A stretch of 34,649 bases of DNA from positions 1 to 34,649 of the forward strand of contig CAMNCG010000015.1 in the NCBI GenBank assembly GCA_946534105.1. The letters run 5' to 3'. The position numbers were made by a program, and so were the translations under genes. Numbering within the stretch: position 1 is the stretch's first letter; each line of letters starts with the position of its first letter. This stretch comes from an uncultured Verrucomicrobiota bacterium. Lineage in GTDB: Bacteria > Verrucomicrobiota > Kiritimatiellia > RFP12 > UBA3636. Under the pieces are notes generated by a model that saw only the letters and a program-made list of their open reading frames with translations, searched no databases and was not told where the DNA came from. Below are positions 26,515 through 34,649 of the stretch, one piece after another.

Positions 26515-28608
26515 ATGAAAGCGCTTTGGATAGACCTTCCAGCCGACGCAATGAACGTCGCGGCGGCTTTCCGCGTCACCCTCGATTTGCCCGACGGCGG
26601 CGCGACGCTGCGCCTCGCCGCCGCCGACGCCTACCGCCTATGGATTGACGGCCGTCTCGCCGCGCATGGTCCCGCCCGCACCGCGCACGGCTGCGCCCGC
26701 GTGGACGAGATTCCGCTCCCGTCCGGCCATGTCGCCGTCTTCGCCGAGGTTTACTCGGCGCATGTGCCGTGCTTCGACGGCGTGAACCAGGATGCCTTCT
26801 TCGCGGCGGAGGTGTTCGCGGGTGACGGCCGCATCCTGGCCACGACTCCCGACTTCGAGGCGTGGCGAGACCTCACGCTCGTCCAGAAGGTGCGGCGCAG
26901 CAGCTACCAGCGCGGCTTCCTCGAATCGCGCCGCCTTGCCGCCGACCCTGCGGCTTTCCGATGTGGCGGCCCAGCCCCGGAAGGGTGGGCGAGAGTCGCA
27001 ACCGTGCCTAGAACGCTGCCGCGTCTTCTTCCCCGCGGCGTTCCCTATCCGGTGCTCGACTTCCACGACGCTGGCGCGCCAACCGAACGCTTCCCAATCA
27101 CCTTCGACCCGGACGCGACGCCGACGCTGGGCCGCGAAATCACGCAGGTTGGCGACGGACGCGTCAAGGGATTCACCCCTGCCGAATGGGAGGACGACCC
27201 CGCACTGGACGCCGCACGGCTCTCCGCCATCACTTCAACCACGGAACACACGGAACACACGGAAGTTGCCCTCTACGACTTCGGCCGCATCCTAGCCGGC
27301 TTCCTCTCGCTGCGCGTCCGCGCCGCAGCCCCGACAGGCGCGACCATCCTCGTCGTTTACGACGAACTCCTGGCCCCGGGCGGCGCCAGCTTCCCCGTGG
27401 ATCCCTTCCGCGGCGCATGGACGCGCATCGTAAAGTGGCGCCTCGCGCCCGGAGCATACGACCTTCTTGCCTTCCACCCCGCAACAGTGCGCTACGCCGC
27501 CGTCGCCGTGATCGAAGGCAATGCGGAAATCGAAAGGCTCGGCATCGTCGATTTCGAGAATCCCGACAAGTCCCGCGCGGCTCTGCCCTCCACTGGCGAC
27601 GCCACGCTGGATGCCATCGTTGCAGCCGCGCGGGAGACTTTCGCGCACAATGCGGTGGATGTCTTCACCGACTGCCCAGCCCGCGAACGCGCCGGCTGGC
27701 TTTTCGACTCCTTCTTCACGGGCCGCGCCGAAGCGCTCTTCACCGGCCGCAACCTTGTCGAGCGGGCCTTTCTCGAAAACTACGCCCTCGCCCCGCAGTT
27801 TCCGGAACTGCCGGAGGGAATGATTCCGATGTGCTATCCAGCCGAGTCGCCGGGGCGCTCCTTCATCCCCAACTGGTCTCTCTGGTGGCTTCTGGAACTG
27901 CGGGAATACTTTGGCCGCACGGGCGACATCTCCGTCATCGACGCCTCGCGCCCCAAGATCAGGGCGCTGCTAGAATGGTTCCGCAAGTTTGAAAACGCGG
28001 ACGGACTTCTGGAGGACCTCCCCGGCTGGGTATTTGTCGAGTGGAGCCCCTGCAACGACAAAGACCACGTCAGCGGCGTGAACTTCCCCACGAACTTCCT
28101 TTACGCTGAGGCGCTGGAGGCGGCGGGTGCGCTCCTCGGCGACTCCGAGACCGTCGCGCACGGCGCGGCGGTGCGCGAAGCCGCGGCGCGCCTCGCCTGG
28201 AACGGCGAATGGTTCGAGGACAATGCCGTGCGCGGCGACGACGGCGCGTTGCGCCTCGCCGGCCACGTCACAGAGACCGGGCAGTACTACGCCTTCTACT
28301 TCGGCGCGGCAACGCCGGAGACGCGCCCCGCGCTCTGGAAGCGCCTTTGCGCCGAGTTCGGCCCGGGACGCGAATGCTCCGCCGTCCATCCCGGCATCCC
28401 GCCCTCGGACAGCATCCCCGGCGTCTATCTCAGGCTGGAGCTGCTGCTGCGCCATGGCCACGCCGGACAGTGTCTCGACGAATGCCGACGCATCTTCGGG
28501 CCGATGGCGCGCCTGACCGGGACGATTTGGGAGCACATTGCGCCAGGCGACAGCATGGACCACGGCTTTGCCGCCTCCGCGGCCTGCCTCGTTGTCAAAG
28601 CCCTGTGA
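26515..28608 (+). CDS. GH78-like alpha-L-rhamnosidase
   Basis: YDFGRILAGFLSLRVRAAAPTGATILVVYDE...DVFTDCPARERAGWLFDSFFTGRAEALFTG...WSLWWLLELREYFGRTGD...TGTIWEHIAPGDSMDHGFAAS: GH78 barrel hallmarks. Confidence 0.8.
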   Translation: MKALWIDLPADAMNVAAAFRVTLDLPDGGATLRLAAADAYRLWIDGRLAAHGPARTAHGCARVDEIPLPSGHVAVFAEVYSAHVPCFDGVNQDAFFAAEVFAGDGRILATTPDFEAWRDLTLVQKVRRSSYQRGFLESRRLAADPAAFRCGGPAPEGWARVATVPRTLPRLLPRGVPYPVLDFHDAGAPTERFPITFDPDATPTLGREITQVGDGRVKGFTPAEWEDDPALDAARLSAITSTTEHTEHTEVALYDFGRILAGFLSLRVRAAAPTGATILVVYDELLAPGGASFPVDPFRGAWTRIVKWRLAPGAYDLLAFHPATVRYAAVAVIEGNAEIERLGIVDFENPDKSRAALPSTGDATLDAIVAAARETFAHNAVDVFTDCPARERAGWLFDSFFTGRAEALFTGRNLVERAFLENYALAPQFPELPEGMIPMCYPAESPGRSFIPNWSLWWLLELREYFGRTGDISVIDASRPKIRALLEWFRKFENADGLLEDLPGWVFVEWSPCNDKDHVSGVNFPTNFLYAEALEAAGALLGDSETVAHGAAVREAAARLAWNGEWFEDNAVRGDDGALRLAGHVTETGQYYAFYFGAATPETRPALWKRLCAEFGPGRECSAVHPGIPPSDSIPGVYLRLELLLRHGHAGQCLDECRRIFGPMARLTGTIWEHIAPGDSMDHGFAASAACLVVKAL
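27241..27264. repeat. 9-bp tandem repeat inside the GH78 ORF
   Basis: ACGGAACAC ACGGAACAC ACGGAA, encoding (T)TEHTEHTE. Confidence 0.85.
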
Positions 28609-28718
28609 ATCGCCGTCTTGAAGTCGTCCTCTTTCCCGCTCGGTGTCCAAAATCCCGGATTGCAAGCAACAGGTCACACCCACGCCACCATCATGGGCGG
28701 CTCATGCGTCCGGTTTCA

Positions 28719-28727
28719 TGCTATAAT
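28719..28727 (+). promoter_or_regulatory. Extended -10 (TGC-TATAAT) 8 nt before ATG of the LplT-Aas-like gene
   Basis: tcaTGcTATAATtccgcggcATG: perfect TATAAT at 28722-28727, start codon at 28736. Confidence 0.6.
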
Positions 28728-28735
28728 TCCGCGGC

Positions 28736-31700
28736 ATGAAACGCTTGTTTGGAAATAGGGCCGCGGTCCGGATCGGCACCGCCGCCGTCCGGCGCCGGAA
28801 GGAAGCCGCGTTCGCGTGGCTCAACGCCACGCAGTTCCTCGGCGCGCTGAACGACAATTTCTTCAAGATGTTCGTGACGCTGTTCCTCGTGGGACAGCTC
28901 CCGGTGGCGTGGCGCGACACCACGCTTTCGCTCGCGACGATCCTCTTCGCGCTGCCCTTCCTCCTCTTCGCCCCGCTCGCGGGGTATTTCGCGGACCGGT
29001 TTTCCAAAAGCCGCGTGACGGTCGCGCTCAAGTACGCGGAACTCGGCGTGATGGCGCTGGGGCTCCCGGCGTTCTTCTTCTCGTGGCGTCCGGCGCTTTC
29101 GGCGGCGCTGCTGCTTTCGCTGCTGTTCCTCATGGCGCTCCAGAGCGCGCTGTTCGCGCCGACGAAGTACGGGATTGTGCCGGAGCTCGTGAAGCGCGAC
29201 CGGCTCACGGAGGCGAACGCGGTGCTGGTGGCGTGGAGCTACCTCGCGATCATCATCGGTTCCTTCTGCGCGCCGGCGATCGGCGACCTGCTGACCGGGC
29301 CGGCCGGACTAGCGCGGCCGAAGGCGTACACGCTCGCGCAGTGCGTGTGCGTCGCGCTCGCGGCGCTTGGCGTGGCCTCTTCGCTGCGCGTCTGGCTGGT
29401 TCGTCCCGCCAATCCGGGCCTGAAACCCGACTGGCTGTTTGCGCGGCAGCTCTGGCGCACCTCCGGATGGGTGCGGCGCGATCCGCACCTTTTCCTCGCG
29501 ATGGCCGGCACCGCGCTCTTTTCGCTCGTCGGCGCGTACGTCCAGATCGGACTTGTGGCGTACGGCGTGCAGACGCTCGGGCTTTCCGCCGAACGCTCCG
29601 GCTTCCTCTTCTTCTTCCCGGCCCTCGGCATCGCCGCCGGGTCGTGGCTCGCCGGGCGCCTTTCGAAGCGCAACGTCGAGCTCGGCGTGATGCCCGTCGG
29701 CGCCGCGATGCTCGCCGCGGGGCTCCTCTGGGTCGGCGGCGCGGCGCACCGCCCGCCGTTCGGGCTGCTCTTCCCGGTGCTTTTCGGAGCCGGTGTCGGC
29801 GCGGGGCTGTTCGTGGTGCCGCTCGACACCTTCCTCCAGCTCCGGCTCCCGCCGGAGCGGCGCGGCGAGGGGCTCGCGCTCAATTCCTTCCTGTCGTGGA
29901 CGGGCGTTCTCGGCGCCGGGCTTCTCATGCTCGCGCTTTCGCGCGGGTTCGGGCTCGCGCCGGACCGGCAGCTGCTTGCGGTGGGCGCGCTCGCGGTGCT
30001 CCTCTTCACGGGTGCGCTCGTCGCGGTGCGCGACTTCTTCGTGCGCACGGTCGCGACGGCGCTCGTGAAGACGCTCTACCGCGTTCGCGAGAGCGGCATC
30101 GAGAACCTCCCCGTGGACGGTCCCGCGCTCCTTCTGGCGAACCACAGCAGCTACTTCGACGCGCTGCTGCTCTCCGCCACGACCCGCCGGCGGATCCGCT
30201 TCCTCATGGATCCGGCGATGATCGAAAAGTTCCGCTGGCTGAAGCCGCTGCTGCGGCTCTACCGCGTGATCCCGGTCTCCTCGAAAAGTTCCCCGATCAC
30301 GATCGCCCGCGCGCTGCGGGAAGCCCGGCGGGCGCTCGACGAGGGGTACATGGTGTGCGTCTTCCCGGAGGGCGGCGTCACGCGCACCGGCACCGTCCGC
30401 GCCTTCCACCGCGGCTACGAGCGCATCGTCCGCGGAACGGACTACCCGCTCGTGCCGGTCTACATGGGCGGCTCGTGGGGGACCATGTTTGCGTACTACG
30501 GCGGGCAGCTCCTCCGGGACTGGCGGCGGCTCCGGCTCCACCGGTACCGCGTGACCGTGATGTTCGGAAAGCCTCTTCCGGCCCACACCGACGCCTTCCG
30601 CGTCCGGCGCGCGGTGATGGAACTTTCCTGCGACTGGTTCAACTCCCGCAAGGACGAGCACTCGTCGCTCGGCGAAACGACGGTCCGCACCTGCCGTCGG
30701 CACTGGAGGGACCCGTTCGCGGACGACACGAACGGCGTGAAGCTCACGTGGGGGCGGACGCTTGTCGGCGCGCTCGTCATCGCCCGCGCGATCGCGAAGC
30801 GCACGCGCGGCGACCGCCACGTCGGCATCCTGCTGCCGAGCTGCTGCCCGGCGATGCTCTGCAACGTCGCCGTGGCGCTCCTCGGCAAGAGCGCCGTGAA
30901 CCTCAACTTCACCGTCGGAAACGCCGCGTTCGGCTCCGCGATCCGGCAGTGCGGGATCCGGACGGTCCTCACGAGCCGGAAGTTCGTGGAGCGCTTTCCG
31001 GACCTTCCGGTCCCGGAAGGCGCGTACGTCTTCCTCGAAGACCTCATGAAGAAGACCTCGACGGCGTCGAAGCTCAGCGCGCTCCTCCGCGCGAAGTTCC
31101 TGCCGATGCGCTGGATGGTGCGCACCGACCCCACGGGGCCGGACTCCATCGCGATGGTCCTCTTTTCCTCGGGCTCCACCGGCGAGCCGAAGGGCGTGAT
31201 GCTGAGCCACCACAACGTCCTTTCGGAAGTCGAGGCGCTGCGGATGCTTCTCGCCACGAGCACGGCGGACCACATGTGCGCCGTCCTGCCGTTCTTCCAC
31301 TCCTTCGGCCTCATCGGGTGCCTCTGGTACCCGCTCCTCACGCACGTCCGCGCCACGTGCCACCCGAACCCGCTCGACGCCCAGACCGTGATTTCCATCG
31401 TCCGCGAGCACAAGTCCACGCTCGTGTGGGGCACCCCGACGTTTCTCCAGCTCTACCTGCGGCGCGCCACGAAGGAGGACTTCTCCTCCCTCCGCGTCGT
31501 CCTCGCCGGCGGCGAAAAGCTCAAGGATTCGCTCATCCAGGGCTACGTCGAAAAGTTCGGGGTCCGCCCCCTCGAAGCCTACGGCGCCACGGAGATGGCG
31601 CCCGGAATCGCGGTGTCCGTCCCTCCGGGCACCGGCGGCGGCGTCGTGCAGCCCGGCTACAAGGAAGGCCGCACGGGCGTGCCGTGCCCCGGCATCGCGA

Positions 31701-32230
31701 TGAAGATCGTCGATCCGGACACCGGCGAAGAGCTCGGCCCCGACCAGCCGGGGCTCCTGTACCTGCGCGGTCCGAACGTCATGCTTGGCTACCTTGGCCG
31801 GCAGGACCTCACGGACGAGGTGATCGACAAGGACGGCTGGTACTGCACGGGCGACATCGCGTTCGTGGACGAGGACGGCTTCGTCGCGCTCACCGACCGC
31901 CTGTCGCGCTTCAGCAAGATCGGCGGCGAGATGGTGCCGCACCTCGGCGTCGAGGAGGCGATCGTGAGCGCCGCCGGCCTCGAAGAGGGCAAGATCGCTG
32001 TCACCGGCGTGCCGGACGAAAAGAAGGGCGAGAAGCTCGTCGTCCTCTACACGCCCGACTGCGGCGACCCCGCGTGGCTTCAGGAGGCCCTCGCCGGCGT
32101 GGACGGTCTTCCCAACCTCTGGAAGCCCGCGAAGGCCGACTGGCACCGCGTGGACGCCATTCCGCTCCTCGGCACCGGCAAGATCGACCTCGCGGCCGTG
32201 AAGCGCATCGCGCGGAGCTTCGATTCCTGA
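28736..32230 (+). CDS. Trifunctional MFS (LplT-like) + PlsC acyltransferase + AMP-binding acyl-ACP/CoA synthetase (LplT-Aas-like fusion)
   Basis: N-terminal MFS (NATQFLGALNDNFFKMFVTLFLVGQLP); NHSSYFDA and FPEGGVTRTG PlsC motifs; FSSGSTGEPKGVMLSHHN, YGATEMAP, GWYCTGDIAFVDEDGFVALTDRLSRFSKIGGEMV adenylate-forming motifs. Confidence 0.9.
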   Translation: MKRLFGNRAAVRIGTAAVRRRKEAAFAWLNATQFLGALNDNFFKMFVTLFLVGQLPVAWRDTTLSLATILFALPFLLFAPLAGYFADRFSKSRVTVALKYAELGVMALGLPAFFFSWRPALSAALLLSLLFLMALQSALFAPTKYGIVPELVKRDRLTEANAVLVAWSYLAIIIGSFCAPAIGDLLTGPAGLARPKAYTLAQCVCVALAALGVASSLRVWLVRPANPGLKPDWLFARQLWRTSGWVRRDPHLFLAMAGTALFSLVGAYVQIGLVAYGVQTLGLSAERSGFLFFFPALGIAAGSWLAGRLSKRNVELGVMPVGAAMLAAGLLWVGGAAHRPPFGLLFPVLFGAGVGAGLFVVPLDTFLQLRLPPERRGEGLALNSFLSWTGVLGAGLLMLALSRGFGLAPDRQLLAVGALAVLLFTGALVAVRDFFVRTVATALVKTLYRVRESGIENLPVDGPALLLANHSSYFDALLLSATTRRRIRFLMDPAMIEKFRWLKPLLRLYRVIPVSSKSSPITIARALREARRALDEGYMVCVFPEGGVTRTGTVRAFHRGYERIVRGTDYPLVPVYMGGSWGTMFAYYGGQLLRDWRRLRLHRYRVTVMFGKPLPAHTDAFRVRRAVMELSCDWFNSRKDEHSSLGETTVRTCRRHWRDPFADDTNGVKLTWGRTLVGALVIARAIAKRTRGDRHVGILLPSCCPAMLCNVAVALLGKSAVNLNFTVGNAAFGSAIRQCGIRTVLTSRKFVERFPDLPVPEGAYVFLEDLMKKTSTASKLSALLRAKFLPMRWMVRTDPTGPDSIAMVLFSSGSTGEPKGVMLSHHNVLSEVEALRMLLATSTADHMCAVLPFFHSFGLIGCLWYPLLTHVRATCHPNPLDAQTVISIVREHKSTLVWGTPTFLQLYLRRATKEDFSSLRVVLAGGEKLKDSLIQGYVEKFGVRPLEAYGATEMAPGIAVSVPPGTGGGVVQPGYKEGRTGVPCPGIAMKIVDPDTGEELGPDQPGLLYLRGPNVMLGYLGRQDLTDEVIDKDGWYCTGDIAFVDEDGFVALTDRLSRFSKIGGEMVPHLGVEEAIVSAAGLEEGKIAVTGVPDEKKGEKLVVLYTPDCGDPAWLQEALAGVDGLPNLWKPAKADWHRVDAIPLLGTGKIDLAAVKRIARSFDS

Positions 32231-32306
32231 TGCCGTTTCCGTTTTCCCCGTTTCCCCCTTCCTTCCGCTTCCGTTCGTTTTCCATCGCCCCCAAGTCCAC
32301 CGACCC

Positions 32307-34364
32307 ATGCTTCTGCAACCCCGTTTCCCGTTTTTCCTCCACGGCGGCGACTACAACCCCGATCAGTGGCTTCATGTTCCCGGCACCGTCGACGAGGATT
32401 TCCGCCTGTTTCCGCTCGCCGGCGTGAATTCCCTCTCCGTGGGGATTTTCTCGTGGGCGGCCCTCGAGCCGGAGGAGGGACGATACGAATTCGGCTGGCT
32501 CGACGACGTGATGGACCGCGCCGCCGCGCGCGGCATGGCCGTCGTGCTCGCGACGCCTTCCGGCGCGAAGCCCGCGTGGATGGCCGAGAAGTACCCGGAG
32601 GTGCGGCGGATGACCGGCGACGGCGTGCACGAACCCGCCCGCGAACAGCAGTGCCGCCGTCACAACCATTGCCCCACGTCCCCGGTCTACCGCGCGAAGG
32701 TCCGCGCCGTGAACGAGGCGCTCGCCTCGCGCTACGGGCGCCACCCGGCGCTCGCGTTCTGGCACGTTTCCAACGAATACAACGGCGAATGCCGCTGCCC
32801 GCTTTGCCTGGCCGCCTTCCGCGACTGGCTGCGCGCCAGGTACGGTTCGCTGGAGGCGCTCAACGAGGCCTGGTGGACCGGCTTCTGGGCGCACGCGTAT
32901 TCGGACTGGTCGCAGATCGCGTGCATCGACGACTCGGTGGACGGGCTCGTCCTCGACTGGAAGCGCTTCGTCACGCACCAGACCGCCGATTTCCTCCGCG
33001 CCGAGGCCGAGCCCCTGCGCCGCCTCGCGCCCGGCGTGCCCGTGACGACGAACCTCATGGGCTTCTACGAGGGTCTGGACTACATGCGGCTCGCGCGCGA
33101 GCTCGACGTCGTCTCGTGGGACAACTACCCGCAGTACCACGAACGGCCCGGCGAAACGGAGCGCCTCGCGGCCATGACGGGCCTCGCGCACGACTACATG
33201 CGCTCGCTCAAGCCGGGCCGCCCGTTCCTCATGATGGAGTCCAGCCCCGGTCCGGTGAACTGGTACCACCACAACCGCCTCCTCCGTCCCGGGCAGCACC
33301 GCCTCAAGTCCCTCCAGGCCGTCGCGCACGGCGCGGATTCCGTTCAGTACTTCCAGATCCGCAAGGGCAGGGGAGGATCGGAAAAGTTCCACGCCGCGGT
33401 GATCGACCACGAGGGCTCGGAGAACACGCGCATGTTCCGGGAGGTCGCGCAGGTCGGACGCGACCTCGAGGCGCTCCGTCCCGTGCTCGGCTCCGTCGTG
33501 CGCCCCAGGGTCGCGCTCGTCTTCGACCGCGAAAGCGACTGGTCGCAGAAGGCCGCGCAGGGGCCACTCGAATCGATCAAGACGGGGTACGCCGACACCG
33601 TGGCGGCGCACTACCGGCCGTTCTGGAAGCGCGGCGTCGCGGTGGACGTCGTGGACGGAGATTCGCCCCTCGACGGCTATTCGCTCGTCGTCGCGCCGGA
33701 TCTCTTCCTCCTTCGCGACGGTTTCGCCTCCCGCGTGGAGGCGTTCGTCCGCGGCGGCGGCACGTTCGTCGCCACCTGGCTCACCGGCATCGTCGGTCCG
33801 ACCGGGCTCTGCTTCCGCGGCGGATTTCCCGGGCCGCTTCGCAAGGTCCTCGGCGTCTGGGCCGAAGAGACGGACTACCTCTACGACGACGAACGCAACT
33901 CCGTCGAATTCGCCGCCGGCAACCGCCTCGGCGTCTCCGGTTCCTTCGGCACGTCGCTCGTCTGCGACGTTGTGCACGCCGAAGGAGCCGAAACGGTCGC
34001 GACGTACGGTCGCGACTTCTACGCCGGCACGCCGGCGCTCACGGCGAACCGCTTCGGAAAAGGCGAAGCGTGGTATCTCGCGACGCGCGGCGACGAGGCG
34101 CTCCTCGACGCCTTCCACGGCGCGCTCGCGCGCCGCCTCGCGCTGCCCCGCGCGCTCGACGCGGAGCTTCCCGAAGGCGTCTCCGCCCACCTCCGCGAGG
34201 GCGAAGACGGCGCGCGCCACGTCTTCCTCCTCAACTTCGCCTCCGCGCCCCGTGCCGTCGATCTCGGCCCCGCGCCCCGCCGCGACCTCCTCGCCGCCGG
34301 CGCGTCGGTCTCCGGCGCCGTCACCCTCCCGCCCTTCGGGGCGATGGTCCTCGAAGACGCCTGA
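32307..34364 (+). CDS. GH42 beta-galactosidase
   Basis: LHGGDYNPDQWLHVPGTVDEDFRLFPLAGVNSLSVGIFSWAALEPEEGRYEFGWLD...WHVSNEYNGECRCPLCLAAFRDWLRARYGSLEALNEAWWTGFWAHAYSDW...LMMESSPGPVNW. Confidence 0.9.
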   Translation: MLLQPRFPFFLHGGDYNPDQWLHVPGTVDEDFRLFPLAGVNSLSVGIFSWAALEPEEGRYEFGWLDDVMDRAAARGMAVVLATPSGAKPAWMAEKYPEVRRMTGDGVHEPAREQQCRRHNHCPTSPVYRAKVRAVNEALASRYGRHPALAFWHVSNEYNGECRCPLCLAAFRDWLRARYGSLEALNEAWWTGFWAHAYSDWSQIACIDDSVDGLVLDWKRFVTHQTADFLRAEAEPLRRLAPGVPVTTNLMGFYEGLDYMRLARELDVVSWDNYPQYHERPGETERLAAMTGLAHDYMRSLKPGRPFLMMESSPGPVNWYHHNRLLRPGQHRLKSLQAVAHGADSVQYFQIRKGRGGSEKFHAAVIDHEGSENTRMFREVAQVGRDLEALRPVLGSVVRPRVALVFDRESDWSQKAAQGPLESIKTGYADTVAAHYRPFWKRGVAVDVVDGDSPLDGYSLVVAPDLFLLRDGFASRVEAFVRGGGTFVATWLTGIVGPTGLCFRGGFPGPLRKVLGVWAEETDYLYDDERNSVEFAAGNRLGVSGSFGTSLVCDVVHAEGAETVATYGRDFYAGTPALTANRFGKGEAWYLATRGDEALLDAFHGALARRLALPRALDAELPEGVSAHLREGEDGARHVFLLNFASAPRAVDLGPAPRRDLLAAGASVSGAVTLPPFGAMVLEDA

Positions 34365-34409
34365 GGGACGGACGACCCGCGGGGGACGGACCTCCGCGCG
34401 CGGCCCGCG

Positions 34410-34649
34410 TCACCAGCGCTCCGCAGAGCGGCGGACGGCGGGCCGGGCGGGGAGGGCGGCGAGAAGCCCGGAGACCGGCGGGAGGCCGGGAAGCGCGAGG
34501 GAAGGGCGGAGCTCGGCGAGCGGCTCGCAGACGAACCGGCGCGAGGCGATCTGCGGATGGGGCAGGTGCAGGTGCGGCTCGTCCCGGACCGCGTCTCCGC
34601 AGTAGAGCAGGTCGACGTCGATCGTGCGGGGATGGTGGTAGCCGGTGCG
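34410..34649 (-). CDS. folK: 2-amino-4-hydroxy-6-hydroxymethyldihydropteridine pyrophosphokinase (FolK), C-terminal part; 5' end outside window
   Basis: Absent from the ORF track (no start in window). Minus strand from 34649: RTGYHHPRTIDVDLLYCGDAVRDEPHLHLPHPQIASRRFVCEPLAELRPSLALPGLPP...ERW*; PRTIDVDLLY...LPHPxIxxRRFVxEPLAE is the HPPK signature. Confidence 0.88.
   Translation of the reverse strand, partial: RTGYHHPRTIDVDLLYCGDAVRDEPHLHLPHPQIASRRFVCEPLAELRPSLALPGLPPVSGLLAALPARPAVRRSAERW

Noticed and set aside
28736-32230. Novel three-domain fusion
   Set aside because: LplT/MFS-PlsC-acyl-ACP-synthetase fusions are an established family; not novel by architecture.
29309-32308. 999-aa antisense ORF opposite the LplT-Aas-like gene
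   Set aside because: Low-complexity charged translation; the plus strand carries clear MFS/PlsC/AMP-binding motifs, so this is a GC-driven shadow ORF.
28816-32427. 1203-aa plus-strand ORF overlapping the LplT-Aas-like gene in another frame
   Set aside because: Arg/Ala/Pro/Gly-rich translation without domain motifs; an artefact of high GC with few stop codons in alternate frames.

Overview
GC-rich bacterial window that reads as a carbohydrate-degradation accessory region flanked by housekeeping gene ends: the radA C-terminus at the left edge and the folK C-terminus, on the minus strand, at the right edge. Gene style suggests a Verrucomicrobiota/Kiritimatiellota-type genome, but this is inference only. 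The centre (about 15.7-28.6 kb) looks like one tightly coupled seven-gene operon: a CBM9-type glycosidase, a large secreted beta-strand-repeat protein, GH28+SGNH, a sugar isomerase, a 2-hydroxyacid dehydrogenase, an EamA permease and GH78. It is divergent from a XylR-like regulator (LacI-type sensor plus AraC HTH) and has no SusC/SusD pair. Three things stand out. (1) Palindromic, RPE/REP-like elements appear to be inserted in frame inside several glycoside-hydrolase ORFs, and heptamer/nonamer tandem repeats occur both inside ORFs and as 5' leaders. (2) About ten truncated gene fragments are joined to each other, several in frame, in 0-5 kb and 10.8-14.3 kb; this is either real gene shuffling or assembly chimerism. 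(3) A 25-bp duplication over a start codon creates a 9-codon mini-ORF that preserves an ATGA stop/start relay in the operon. All family calls are from reading the translations; no database search was run.
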